64,000 nt of DNA from NCBI RefSeq assembly GCF_023634865.1, contig NZ_JAMLJN010000009.1, positions 37,233 to 101,232 of the forward strand, in the 5' to 3' direction. Within the stretch, counting starts at the first letter, position 1; each line of letters begins with the position of its first letter. This stretch comes from Flavobacterium fragile (lineage in GTDB: Bacteria > Bacteroidota > Bacteroidia > Flavobacteriales > Flavobacteriaceae). Below, one piece after another: positions 45,168 to 54,214 of this stretch. The position numbers and the translations under genes were made by a program. The notes under the pieces were generated by a model, which worked only from the letters and a program-made list of their open reading frames with translations, ran no database searches and was not told where the DNA came from.

Positions 45168-46268
45168 TTGTCAAAAGAAGTTCAAAATACCAATTTATTC
45201 CAACAAGTTGCTGTTTTATTAAAAAATGCACAGCAACAAGTCTTGCGTACCGTAAATTCAACAATGGTTTTTACCTATTTCGAAATAGGAAGAATGATTG
45301 TTGAAGAAGAACAAAACGGAAAAGTAAGAGCAGATTACGGTAAACAAGTTTTAAAAGGACTCTCGCAGCAATTGACTAAGGAATTTGGGAAAGGTTTTTC
45401 TTTAAGTAATTTGGAACAAATTCGTAAATTTTACATGATTTATTCGAAATCTGAGACATTGTTGCGGATTTCACAAATTCAAAATTCGCAATCAGTGATT
45501 GTGGAATCTGAATCTACAATTCCACAATCACTGATTGTGGAATTCAAAAAGTTTGATCATCATACTCTTATCTCATTTTTTAAGCTCACCTGGACGCATT
45601 ATCTTTTTCTAATGCGAATCGTAGATGAAAATGAGCGAAGTTTTTATGAAATTGAAACCGAGAAGAATAATTGGAGTGTTAGAGAATTAAAACGTCAATA
45701 CGACTCCGCTTTATATGCACGATTGGCTTTGAGTAGAGACAAAGAAGGAATTTTGAAATTAGCCAAAGAAGGTCAAATCATTGAAAAACCAAAAGATATC
45801 ATCAAAGACCCATATATTTTGGAATTTTTAGGTTTGCCTGAAATGCATCAGTATTCAGAATCTGATTTAGAAGAACAAATCATTAATAAATTAGAACATT
45901 TTTTATTAGAATTAGGTCACGGATTTGCTTTTGTAGCTAGACAACAACGAATTTCATTCGATGAAAAACATTTCAGAGTAGATTTGGTATTTTATAATCG
46001 TGTTTTGAGAAGTTTTGTGCTAATTGATTTAAAAATTGGCGATTTAAAACATCAAGATTTAGGTCAAATGCAAATGTATGTGAATTATTACGACCGAGAA
46101 ATGCGTTTGGAAGGCGAAAACAAAACTATTGGAATTGTACTTTGTCAAAACAAAAGCGATTTATTAGTAGAATATACTTTACCCGAAGATAACGAACAAA
46201 TTTTCGCCAGTAAATACAAAACCATTTTACCAAGTAAGGAAGATTTTAAACGAGTGATTGAAGGATAG
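45168..46268 (+). CDS. YhcG-type PDDEXK nuclease domain protein (DUF1016)
   Basis: A 366-residue protein with an N-terminal DUF1016 helical domain (about 1-180; LNRTVNSTMVFTYFEIGRMIVE type) and a C-terminal PDDEXK nuclease-like domain. Its active-site segment reads FRVDLVFYNRVLRSFVLIDLKIG, with an aspartate in the usual ExK glutamate position, as in other YhcG proteins. Such genes are spread horizontally, often next to restriction-modification loci; here it sits alone between parE and parC with a TTG start. The linker (about 103-126) contains a 12-residue near-duplication and a 27-bp palindrome. Its role is unknown. Confidence 0.88.
   Translation: MSKEVQNTNLFQQVAVLLKNAQQQVLRTVNSTMVFTYFEIGRMIVEEEQNGKVRADYGKQVLKGLSQQLTKEFGKGFSLSNLEQIRKFYMIYSKSETLLRISQIQNSQSVIVESESTIPQSLIVEFKKFDHHTLISFFKLTWTHYLFLMRIVDENERSFYEIETEKNNWSVRELKRQYDSALYARLALSRDKEGILKLAKEGQIIEKPKDIIKDPYILEFLGLPEMHQYSESDLEEQIINKLEHFLLELGHGFAFVARQQRISFDEKHFRVDLVFYNRVLRSFVLIDLKIGDLKHQDLGQMQMYVNYYDREMRLEGENKTIGIVLCQNKSDLLVEYTLPEDNEQIFASKYKTILPSKEDFKRVIEG
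45518..45544. repeat. 27-bp perfect palindrome within the YhcG-type gene
   Basis: Arms AATTCCACAATCA and TGATTGTGGAATT surround a single C. A related 19-base copy (45489-45507) lies 36 bases upstream with one mismatch, giving a 12-residue duplication in the protein linker. Confidence 0.75.
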
Positions 46269-46274
46269 ATTACA

Positions 46275-46808
46275 ATGAGGAAAAAGATTTTAAAATTTAT
46301 CTTAGTTTTTATATTGATATTACTTTTAGTAATACTTTTTCTCATTGGAAAATATCAGTGTGATCAAAATCAAAAAGTAGATGATTTTTTCTCTAAAGTA
46401 AAAAGGGTTGAAATAGTATCTTATCCAAGTAGAACAAATTGGCAGGAAAAGGATAGATTTAAAACGAGTGAATTGCATTTAATCATAGAAAGAATCAGTT
46501 TTAAAGAAAAATATATTAAAGATAGAATTCGATTAAATGAAGAGCAAAAAAATAAATTAATTGATGCATTCAAAGAAATTAATTTAGGAATTGCCACTCA
46601 AGCTGCTTGTTATGAACCAAGACATTTGATTGTTTGTTTTGATGAAAATAATAAGGTTTATGGCTACTTTGAATTATGCATCGAATGTGGAACTTATGAT
46701 TCTTCTAAAAACATGGAAGGAATTTTAAATTTTTCATTGGAAAAAGGAGTAGAATTTGAAGTACTGTTTAAAGAATTTGGAATAAAACATTTTACAGATA
46801 ATAATTAG
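46275..46808 (+). CDS. Small membrane-anchored protein between parE and parC
   Basis: A 177-residue protein with one N-terminal transmembrane segment (about 5-25) and an extracytoplasmic domain. The region ATQAACYEPRHLIVCFDENNKVYGYFELCIECG holds four cysteines, including a CxxC pair, which suggests disulfides or metal binding. I do not recognise the family with certainty. It starts 6 bases after the YhcG-type gene and ends 28 bases before parC, so it is part of the same transcription unit. Confidence 0.78.
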   Translation: MRKKILKFILVFILILLLVILFLIGKYQCDQNQKVDDFFSKVKRVEIVSYPSRTNWQEKDRFKTSELHLIIERISFKEKYIKDRIRLNEEQKNKLIDAFKEINLGIATQAACYEPRHLIVCFDENNKVYGYFELCIECGTYDSSKNMEGILNFSLEKGVEFEVLFKEFGIKHFTDNN

Positions 46809-46836
46809 CAATAACTATAAATAGTTAATTGTAAAT

Positions 46837-49545
46837 ATGAAAGACGAAGAAGATAACATCATCCCAGAGGACGACAATTTAGAAAATCAAGACCAACCTC
46901 AAAAAGAGGAAGGTTTTGAGGATATTCACGTGTCAACGGGACATCATTTTTACGAAAACAACGAAAATCCAGAAGATACCATTACCAAAGTTACAGGAAT
47001 GTACAAGGATTGGTTCTTGGATTACGCTTCCTATGTGATTTTAGAGCGTGCCGTTCCTGCGATTGAAGACGGTTTCAAACCCGTACAACGTCGTATTATG
47101 CACTCTATGAAAGAGTTAGATGACGGTCGTTACAACAAAGTAGCGAATATCATTGGGCACACCATGCAGTATCATCCTCACGGAGATGCGAGTATTGGTG
47201 ACGCTATGGTGAACATCGGGCAAAAAGATTTATTGATTGATTGTCAAGGAAACTGGGGAAATATTCTAACTGGTGACGGAGCCGCAGCACCTCGTTACAT
47301 CGAAGCGCGAATTTCAAAATTTGGTCACGATGTGTTGTTCTCGCCAAAAGTTACCCAATGGCAATTGAGCTACGATGGTCGTAAAAACGAACCGATTCAT
47401 TTACCTGTAAAATTCCCATTATTGTTAGCGCAAGGTGGCGAAGGAATTGCGGTAGGTTTATCAACTAAAATTTTGCCTCACAATTTCAATGAGTTAATCG
47501 ATGCGTCTATTAAAATTTTAAAAGGAAAACCTTTCACACTTTTTCCAGATTTCCCAACTGCTGGAATTGCCGATGTTTCAAATTACAACGATGGAATGCG
47601 AGGTTCTCGTGTACGCGTGAGGGCTAAAATCGCGCCACTAGATAAAAATACCTTGGTGATAACCCAAATTCCGTTTTCAACCGATACCACGAAATTGATT
47701 GATAGTATCTTGAAAGCCAACGAAAAAGGGAAAATCAAAATCAAGAAAATTGAAGATAATACGGCGGCTGAGGTTGAAATCGTAATTCATTTACAACCGG
47801 GAACTTCGCCAGACAAAATGATTGATGCGCTATATGCGTTTACCGATTGTGAATTGTCCATTGCGCCTTTAGGCTGTGTTATCGAAAATTGTAACAAGCC
47901 ATTGTTTATTGGTGTTTCCGATATTTTGAAGATTTCTACGAATCGTACGTTGAATATTTTAAAACGAGAATTAGAAATTCAATTGGACGAACTCGAAGCG
48001 AAATGGCATTTTGCTAATTTAGAGAAGATTTTCATTCGCGAAGAAATGTACATCGACTTTAAATTGTATTCAGATAGAGAATCGCTTTACAAATACATGT
48101 ACGATCGATTTGAGCCTTTCAAAACCATTCTAATTCGAGAAATTGAAGATGAAGATTTACAAAGATTGACGCAAATTCCAATGATTCGTATTACACGATT
48201 TGACTCGGATAAAGCGGATGATGCAATTGCGAAATTAGAAGCTGAAATTGAGCAAGTGAAACATCATTTGGATCACTTGATTGATTATGCGGTGGATTAC
48301 TTCACCAATTTAAAAGACAAATACGGAAAAGGAAGAGAACGTTTAACTGAATTACGTAATTTCGACAATATTCAAGCTACGAAAGTGGTGTTGCGTAACC
48401 AAAAATTCTATGTGAATAGAGAAGAAGGTTTCGTAGGAATGGGCTTGAAAAAAGATGAATACGTTGGCGAATGTTCCGACATAGATGACATTATCGTTTT
48501 CTTACGCGATGGAAAAATGATGGTTACCAAAATTGATGACAAAAAGTTCATTGGTAAAGATATTATTCATGTTGCCGTATTCGATAAAAACGACAAACGT
48601 ACCATTTACAACATGATGTATCGTGATGGTAAAAACGGTTCTACGTTTATCAAGCGATTCAATGTTTCTGGAGTTACTCGTGATAAATTTTATGATTTGA
48701 CGCAAGAAAAACCTGGTTCTATGGTATCGTATTTTTCAGCCAATCCAAATGGAGAAGCAGAAGTTGTTACAATTTTATTACGCCAAGTAGGAAGCGTTAA
48801 AAAACTGAAATGGGATGTCGATTTTTCCGATATTGCTATCAAAGGAAGAGCTTCTCGTGGAAATACCGTTACGAAATACCCAATCAAAAAAATCGAACTA
48901 AAAGAAAAAGGAATTTCCACTTTACGTCCGAGAAAAGTTTGGTTTGATGATACGGTGCAACGTTTAAATGTTGATGGAAGAGGAGAATTGTTAGGCGAAT
49001 TTAAACCAAACGACCGCTTGTTGATTATCAACCAGTCAGGAAAAGTAAAAACCATTATTCCAGAACTTTCTACCCATTTTGAAGAAGACATGATTGTGTT
49101 GGAAAAATGGAATCCAAACAAACCGATTTCGTGTATTTATTTTGATGGCGAAAAAGAACGTTACTTTGTAAAACGTTTCTTAATTGAAAACGAAAACAAA
49201 GAAGAAATCTTTATTTCCGAACACGAAAAATCACAATTGGAAATCGTTTCTACCGATTGGCGACCAGTTGCCGAAGTTATTTTTGCTAAAGTGAAAGGCG
49301 TTCAAAAAGAAAACCAAGTGGTAGATTTAGAACAATTCATTGCAGTAAAAGGAATCAAAGCGTTAGGAAATCAGTTAACTACAGATAAAATAAAACAGAT
49401 TAATCTTTTGGATCCGCTTCCGTATGAAGAAGTGTTAGAGGAACCAGAAACTACAACTAATGAAGCTTCAGAGGAAGGAAACGATATTCAAGATTTCAAC
49501 ATTGAATTAGACGATGACGGACAAATTACGTTGTCTTTAGAATAA
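46837..49545 (+). CDS. parC: DNA topoisomerase IV subunit A
   Basis: A 902-residue DNA-cleaving subunit. The N-terminal acidic lead (about 1-50) precedes the winged-helix region with YVILERAVPAIEDGFKPVQRR, GHTMQYHPHGD and the active-site tyrosine in GDGAAAPRYIEARIS. The C-terminal domain is a reduced beta-pinwheel, and the tail is acidic (EEPETTTNEASEEGNDIQ). Bacteroidota ParC of this size is normal. It belongs with parE upstream, and ends with a terminator. Confidence 0.95.
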   Translation: MKDEEDNIIPEDDNLENQDQPQKEEGFEDIHVSTGHHFYENNENPEDTITKVTGMYKDWFLDYASYVILERAVPAIEDGFKPVQRRIMHSMKELDDGRYNKVANIIGHTMQYHPHGDASIGDAMVNIGQKDLLIDCQGNWGNILTGDGAAAPRYIEARISKFGHDVLFSPKVTQWQLSYDGRKNEPIHLPVKFPLLLAQGGEGIAVGLSTKILPHNFNELIDASIKILKGKPFTLFPDFPTAGIADVSNYNDGMRGSRVRVRAKIAPLDKNTLVITQIPFSTDTTKLIDSILKANEKGKIKIKKIEDNTAAEVEIVIHLQPGTSPDKMIDALYAFTDCELSIAPLGCVIENCNKPLFIGVSDILKISTNRTLNILKRELEIQLDELEAKWHFANLEKIFIREEMYIDFKLYSDRESLYKYMYDRFEPFKTILIREIEDEDLQRLTQIPMIRITRFDSDKADDAIAKLEAEIEQVKHHLDHLIDYAVDYFTNLKDKYGKGRERLTELRNFDNIQATKVVLRNQKFYVNREEGFVGMGLKKDEYVGECSDIDDIIVFLRDGKMMVTKIDDKKFIGKDIIHVAVFDKNDKRTIYNMMYRDGKNGSTFIKRFNVSGVTRDKFYDLTQEKPGSMVSYFSANPNGEAEVVTILLRQVGSVKKLKWDVDFSDIAIKGRASRGNTVTKYPIKKIELKEKGISTLRPRKVWFDDTVQRLNVDGRGELLGEFKPNDRLLIINQSGKVKTIIPELSTHFEEDMIVLEKWNPNKPISCIYFDGEKERYFVKRFLIENENKEEIFISEHEKSQLEIVSTDWRPVAEVIFAKVKGVQKENQVVDLEQFIAVKGIKALGNQLTTDKIKQINLLDPLPYEEVLEEPETTTNEASEEGNDIQDFNIELDDDGQITLSLE

Positions 49546-49552
49546 AATTCTG

Positions 49553-49588
49553 ACCTGCAAGGTTTTTTACTTTGCAGGTTTTTTTTAT
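49553..49588 (+). terminator. parC terminator
   Basis: ACCTGCAAG and TTTGCAGGT form a 9-bp stem (one G-U) around a T-rich loop, followed by eight T residues. Confidence 0.8.
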
Positions 49589-49653
49589 TGATTTTTATCA
49601 TTTTTCATACCAAATAAAACCCTTAATTTCGCTCCAAATTAAAACACAACAAC

Positions 49654-51327
49654 ATGTCAACATTTCCATCAGATATTGAAATTGCTCAAAATGCAACGAT
49701 GTCTCACATTAAAGATATTGCCAAAAAAATCAACATATCAGAAGACGATTTAGAATTTTACGGCAAGTACAAAGCCAAATTACCTTTACACTTACAACAA
49801 GAAAATCCAAAAGGCAAACTGATCTTAGTTTCTGCTATGTCACCAACGAAATATGGTGAAGGAAAAACTACGATGTCAATCGGTTTGACGGATGGTTTGA
49901 ATTACATCGGTAAAAAAGCCATTGCCGTTTTACGTGAACCTTCACTTGGACCTGTTTTTGGATTAAAAGGTGGCGCTGCTGGTGGTGGTTATGTGCAAGT
50001 GTTACCCATGGAAGACATCAATTTGCATTTCACAGGTGATTTTTCTGCCATTGAAAAAGCGAATAATCTACTTTCGGCGGTGATTGATAACAATTTACAA
50101 AATAAGAAATATTCTTTAAATCTTGACCCAAAATCTATTGCGTGGAAACGTGTAATGGACATGAATGACCGTTCGTTGCGTCAAATTATTATTGGAGTAG
50201 GAGCAAAAGCGAATGGTACCATGCGTGAAGATGGTTTCAATATTACACCCGCTTCGGAAGTGATGGCGATTTTATGCTTGGCAAAAGATTTAGAAGATTT
50301 GAAATTCCGTTTAGGAAATATATTTGTTGGGAAAACGTTAGATGGAAAAGCTATTTTCGCTCGCGATTTGAATGTATTAGGAGCCATGGCAACGTTATTG
50401 AAAGACGCGATTAAACCTAACTTAGTGCAAACGATCGACGGAAATCCAGCGATTTTACACGGTGGACCATTTGCGAGTATTGCACAAGGAACGAATACAG
50501 CGATTGCAACCAAAATGGGATTGTCACTTGGTGATTACGTAGTAACAGAAGCAGGTTTTGGTGCCGATTTAGGTGCTGAAAAATTCCTTCATATCAAATG
50601 TGAACAAAGTGGTTTAAAACCAGATGCTGTGGTTTTAGTAGCAACAATTCGTGCCATCAAACATCATGCGGGATTAGCAGCGGAAGATTTTAAAACGGAA
50701 AACGTAAGTGCCATTGAAAAAGGCTTTTGCAATTTGGAAAAACACATTGAAAACATGCAGCAATTTGGATTGAATCCTGTGGTTTGCATCAACGCTTTTC
50801 CAGATGATACGCAAGCGGAATATGACAAATTAAAAGAATTGTGTGCTACAAAAGGAGTAACCGCTATTGTAAGTACTGCGTTTGCTCATGGTGGAAAAGG
50901 TTCGGCAGAAGTAGCGCAAAAAGTAGTTGAAGAAATTGAAAAAGGCACGGCTAATTACCAACCGTTGTACCAGCCTTCGGATAGTATTGAACATAAAATT
51001 AATGTAGTTGCTAAAAATATTTATGGTGCGAATTCAGTTGAGTTTTCTCCAAAATCGAAAGCTCAATTGAAAATGATTAACGATTTAGGATTTGGTCACT
51101 TCTCTATTTGTATGGCGAAAACACCAGCGAGTTTTTCCGATAATGAAAAATTAATTGGTCGTCCTGCGAATTTTGATATTACGGTTCGTGAGTTTGAAAT
51201 CGCTAGTGGTGCTGGATTTATTGTACCGCTTTTAGGTGAAGTAATGCGAATGCCAGGTTTACCAGCGGTTCCAAACGCAGAACGAATTGATATTGATAAC
51301 GAAGGAAGAATTACGGGATTGTCTTAG
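49654..51327 (+). CDS. fhs: Formate-tetrahydrofolate ligase
   Basis: A 557-residue enzyme that joins formate to tetrahydrofolate using ATP, feeding purine and one-carbon metabolism. The P-loop-like SPTKYGEGKTTMSIGL, FGLKGGAAGGGYVQVLPMEDINLHFTGD and the late EVMRMPGLPAVP segment are diagnostic, and length fits the family. It is a single-gene unit with a strong terminator. Confidence 0.97.
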   Translation: MSTFPSDIEIAQNATMSHIKDIAKKINISEDDLEFYGKYKAKLPLHLQQENPKGKLILVSAMSPTKYGEGKTTMSIGLTDGLNYIGKKAIAVLREPSLGPVFGLKGGAAGGGYVQVLPMEDINLHFTGDFSAIEKANNLLSAVIDNNLQNKKYSLNLDPKSIAWKRVMDMNDRSLRQIIIGVGAKANGTMREDGFNITPASEVMAILCLAKDLEDLKFRLGNIFVGKTLDGKAIFARDLNVLGAMATLLKDAIKPNLVQTIDGNPAILHGGPFASIAQGTNTAIATKMGLSLGDYVVTEAGFGADLGAEKFLHIKCEQSGLKPDAVVLVATIRAIKHHAGLAAEDFKTENVSAIEKGFCNLEKHIENMQQFGLNPVVCINAFPDDTQAEYDKLKELCATKGVTAIVSTAFAHGGKGSAEVAQKVVEEIEKGTANYQPLYQPSDSIEHKINVVAKNIYGANSVEFSPKSKAQLKMINDLGFGHFSICMAKTPASFSDNEKLIGRPANFDITVREFEIASGAGFIVPLLGEVMRMPGLPAVPNAERIDIDNEGRITGLS

Positions 51328-51352
51328 TGTTTTGACACAAGTAAACAATACA

Positions 51353-51377
51353 ATTCCTGTCTAACCCAGATAGGAAT
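51353..51377. repeat. Small inverted repeat downstream of fhs
   Basis: ATTCCTGTCT and AGATAGGAAT (one G-U) close around AACCC. It resembles, from memory, dispersed flavobacterial intergenic words; it lies ahead of the main terminator. Confidence 0.45.
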
Positions 51378-51383
51378 GAAAAT

Positions 51384-51422
51384 AAAAAATGGTCACTGAG
51401 TTTCTCGAAGTGACCATTTTTT
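51384..51422. terminator. Bidirectional terminator between fhs and terC
   Basis: AAAAAATGGTCACT and AGTGACCATTTTTT form a perfect 14-bp stem with loop GAGTTTCTCGA. A-run and T-run on both sides suit the convergent genes. The loop has the TCGA word of the dispersed repeat family at 11777-11799. Confidence 0.88.
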
Positions 51423-51482
51423 ATTGTAATGTATAGCAGGAATATGGTATTCTGATAAGTCCCGAACCATTCGTTCCTAATC

Positions 51483-52256
51483 TTAATTCGCTTTTTTACG
51501 CATTTTCATATTTAAAAATTCCACTCCTAATGAGAAAGCAATAGCGAAGTATAAATATCCTTTTGGAACCGCGCCTACATGTTGTCCTACTAATTCGGCA
51601 TGTGATAAGTGCATACTTTCGGTGATTAACATAAATCCGATAAGGATTAAGAAAGCTAAACCTAAGATTTGGATAGATGGGTTTGCATTTACGAAATTTC
51701 CAACTGGAACAGCAAATAACATCATAACTCCAACCGAAATTACTACTGCGGTGATCATAATCGTTAAAGCGCCTTCGACACCGTTAGTCATTCCTACAGC
51801 AGTTAAGATACTGTCTACTGAGAAAATTAAATCGATAAGTAGAATTTGACCAATTACGCTTCCGAATGATTTTGCGGCAGAGGTTTTTAATTCTTTTTCT
51901 TCTTCACCTTTGTGGTCTACTTTTTCGTGGATTTCTTTGGTACTTTTATAAATTAAGAACAATCCTCCAAGCAATAAAATTAAGGCTTGACCTGTAATTT
52001 CAGCTTTGAACCAACCAAAATCGAAACCAAACCAAGGTTCTTTCATGGCAATTAATAAGGTAATTCCGAAAAGTAAAGCAATACGCATGAACATAGCTAA
52101 ACCTAAACCTAATCGAGTAGCTCTTTTTCGATCTGCTTCGGGTAATTTTCCTGTTACGATTGAGATAAAGATAATGTTGTCAATACCTAAAATAATCTCT
52201 AAAAAAGTTAGGGTTAAAAGTGCTATCCAGGCATCTGGATTTAAAAATACTTCCAT
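51483..52256 (-). CDS. TerC family integral membrane protein
   Basis: A 257-residue protein with about seven membrane segments. The conserved acidic pairs EIILGIDNIIFIS (first helices) and DLIFSVDSILTAVGMT are typical of TerC/Alx proteins, which export manganese or other divalent metals. A charged loop (EIHEKVDHKGEEEKELK) lies midway. Tellurite resistance is the historical label only. Confidence 0.92.
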   Translation of the reverse strand: MEVFLNPDAWIALLTLTFLEIILGIDNIIFISIVTGKLPEADRKRATRLGLGLAMFMRIALLFGITLLIAMKEPWFGFDFGWFKAEITGQALILLLGGLFLIYKSTKEIHEKVDHKGEEEKELKTSAAKSFGSVIGQILLIDLIFSVDSILTAVGMTNGVEGALTIMITAVVISVGVMMLFAVPVGNFVNANPSIQILGLAFLILIGFMLITESMHLSHAELVGQHVGAVPKGYLYFAIAFSLGVEFLNMKMRKKAN

Positions 52257-52290
52257 TTTATTTTGTGTTTTTAAAGCTTGTTATACGTGA

Positions 52291-52677
52291 CTAATTTGTT
52301 TTTGTTACAGTACCGCGTTGTTTTTTTGAATCGCCCACAAACGAATATTCAAAAGTATAAGTATTGTCTTTGGTAGTCAAGATTTTCATTTGAACTGCTT
52401 TTTTCTCTTCGCGGTTTTTGGGATTGATGTTTTGAATCACATATTCGCAATCGTTTGTCCAACGTACCTTGAAAGTATCTATTTTTCCTTCGTAGGTTTC
52501 AATTTGAATAGAATCGTTGCGTTCAAAAGTACTTGTATATTTTTTACCTTCGATTTCGGTTTCTGAAATGAATTTACCCGTTTTAAAATCAGTACAATTA
52601 CGCTCTTGATTGTAACAAGAAGTTAGCAAAGTAAGTAATAATAAACTGCAAATAGAATATTGTATTTTGAATTTCAT
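52291..52677 (-). CDS. Small hypothetical lipoprotein
   Basis: A 128-residue protein with signal MKFKIQYSICSLLLLTLLTSC (cysteine 21). The mature domain runs from NCTDFKTGKFISETEIEGKKYTS to KKQRGTVTKTN and appears to be all beta-strand. I know of similar short lipoproteins in flavobacteria but not their role. It is downstream of a DUF6095 gene on the same strand. Confidence 0.75.
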   Translation of the reverse strand: MKFKIQYSICSLLLLTLLTSCYNQERNCTDFKTGKFISETEIEGKKYTSTFERNDSIQIETYEGKIDTFKVRWTNDCEYVIQNINPKNREEKKAVQMKILTTKDNTYTFEYSFVGDSKKQRGTVTKTN

Positions 52678-52707
52678 AATTAATTTTTGAAATTGATATT
52701 GAACTTG

Positions 52708-52944
52708 TTATTGATTGTTTTTATCACCATCAAACATGCTTTTTACCATGGTATTAACGCCTTTATAAATTAAGTACATGGCGGCTATTGCTACAATAAT
52801 CCCTAATGCTAAAACGTAAGGATAGAGGGGATTTTTTTCGTTTTTGAAAGCACTATTTATGATTATGGGTCCCAAAAACAATAGCGGTAAAGCACCGGCC
52901 AAAAGTTTGATTCCTTTCACTAATACATTTTTATCGGTTGCCAT
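52708..52944 (-). CDS. DUF6095 family small membrane protein
   Basis: A 78-residue protein with two hydrophobic segments (about 12-28 and 42-60) joined by a KNEKNPLYPYVLALG loop, agreeing with DUF6095 as I remember it. It is adjacent to murQ with no gap between the genes, so it is co-transcribed with it. The function is unknown. Confidence 0.8.
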   Translation of the reverse strand: MATDKNVLVKGIKLLAGALPLLFLGPIIINSAFKNEKNPLYPYVLALGIIVAIAAMYLIYKGVNTMVKSMFDGDKNNQ

Positions 52945-53763
52945 TTATTTTGAATTTAGGTAAAATTGAATTGCATTTCTAACACTGCCGTGCGTTTTTA
53001 AGAGTTCGTTGGCTTCTTCATAATTAACTGGAATTTCCTCCATAATCATTCGAGTTCCTCTATCAATTAATTTGGTATTACTTAATTGCATATCCACCAT
53101 TTTGTTCCCCTTAACACGTCCTAACTGAATCATGGTCGCGGTTGAAATCATATTCAATACTAACTTTTGAGCTGTTCCAGCTTTCATTCGTGAACTTCCA
53201 GTTACGAATTCTGGACCTACTACCACATCAATAGGAAATTTTGCCGCTTTTGATAACGGACTTTCCGCATTGCAACTGATACTTCCGGTGCTGATATTAT
53301 TTTGATTGCACATTTCTAATCCACCAATAACATAAGGCGTAGTTCCCGAAGCGGCAATTCCAACCACAACATCGTTTTCATTGATGTTCCATTGTTGTAA
53401 GTCTTTCCAAGCTTGTTCTCGGTCGTCTTCAGCAAATTCTACCGCTTTTCTTATGGCTGTATCGCCACCTGCAATAATTCCGATTACCAAATCAAATGGA
53501 ACACCAAAAGTTGGCGGACATTCCGATGCATCTACAATTCCTAAACGTCCTGAAGTTCCTGCTCCAATATAAAACAAGCGACCACCTTGTTTCATTTTCG
53601 AAACGATTTCAGTCACTAATTTTTCAATTTGTGGCAACGCTTTTTCAACAGCTAGCGGTATAGTTTTGTCTTCGTTGTTGATATTCGTTAACAAATCGGT
53701 AACCGACATTTTTTCTAAATGTTCGTATTTGGATGCTTGTTCGGTGGTTTTGGTAAAGTTCAT
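52945..53763 (-). CDS. murQ: N-acetylmuramic acid 6-phosphate etherase
   Basis: A 272-residue SIS-domain enzyme that cleaves the lactyl ether of MurNAc-6-phosphate, recycling peptidoglycan sugar. GAGTSGRLGIVDASECPPTFG and GSSRMKAGTAQKLVLNMIST are diagnostic. At 272 residues it is slightly shorter than the ~298-residue E. coli enzyme because the C-terminus is trimmed. No MurNAc kinase or anhydrosugar kinase gene is next to it. Confidence 0.94.
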   Translation of the reverse strand: MNFTKTTEQASKYEHLEKMSVTDLLTNINNEDKTIPLAVEKALPQIEKLVTEIVSKMKQGGRLFYIGAGTSGRLGIVDASECPPTFGVPFDLVIGIIAGGDTAIRKAVEFAEDDREQAWKDLQQWNINENDVVVGIAASGTTPYVIGGLEMCNQNNISTGSISCNAESPLSKAAKFPIDVVVGPEFVTGSSRMKAGTAQKLVLNMISTATMIQLGRVKGNKMVDMQLSNTKLIDRGTRMIMEEIPVNYEEANELLKTHGSVRNAIQFYLNSK

Positions 53764-53767
53764 GCGA

Positions 53768-54148
53768 TTATTTTAAAACGTGATGCGCCAAAACATTCTG
53801 CACATCATACACATTAACTGATTTATTAAATTGTTTCACCACACTTGGATGCGCTTCACTAGAAACCCAGATTTTCAATTCGGCTTCTAAGTCGAAAGTT
53901 CCTGCAGTTTCTATACTAAAACGTGATATACTTTTATAGGTGATGGATTTGTACTCGATTTTACTACCTGTAATTCCTTGTTTTTCAACTAATATTAATC
54001 GTTTGTTGGTAAAAATAAAGGTGTCGCGAATCAGTTTGAAACCTAACTCGATTTCTTCACTTGTAATTAAAAGTTTGCCGTAATCTTTTACTAAAGTTTC
54101 TTGATTTACAGCGCCTGCATTTCCAAGTAAGGCAGAAAAAATTCCCAT
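53768..54148 (-). CDS. PH-like domain protein (bPH, DUF1696 type)
   Basis: A 126-residue cytoplasmic protein (GIFSALLGNAGAV at the start) with a bacterial PH domain: DTFIFTNKRLILVEKQGITGSKIEYKSITY and the later FDLEAELKIWV are typical of the YokE/DUF1696 group. It is 4 bases upstream of murQ and so part of the same operon. The function is unknown. Confidence 0.85.
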   Translation of the reverse strand: MGIFSALLGNAGAVNQETLVKDYGKLLITSEEIELGFKLIRDTFIFTNKRLILVEKQGITGSKIEYKSITYKSISRFSIETAGTFDLEAELKIWVSSEAHPSVVKQFNKSVNVYDVQNVLAHHVLK

Positions 54149-54214
54149 ATTGATTGTTTTAAATGTTCTTCAAATTTAATTAAAAACTACTAATGTTATT
54201 ATGATTAAGTAAGA

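Noticed and set aside
48690..49121. 143-codon minus-strand open frame within parC
   Set aside because: It is a shadow of the parC coding sequence without any recognisable motif.
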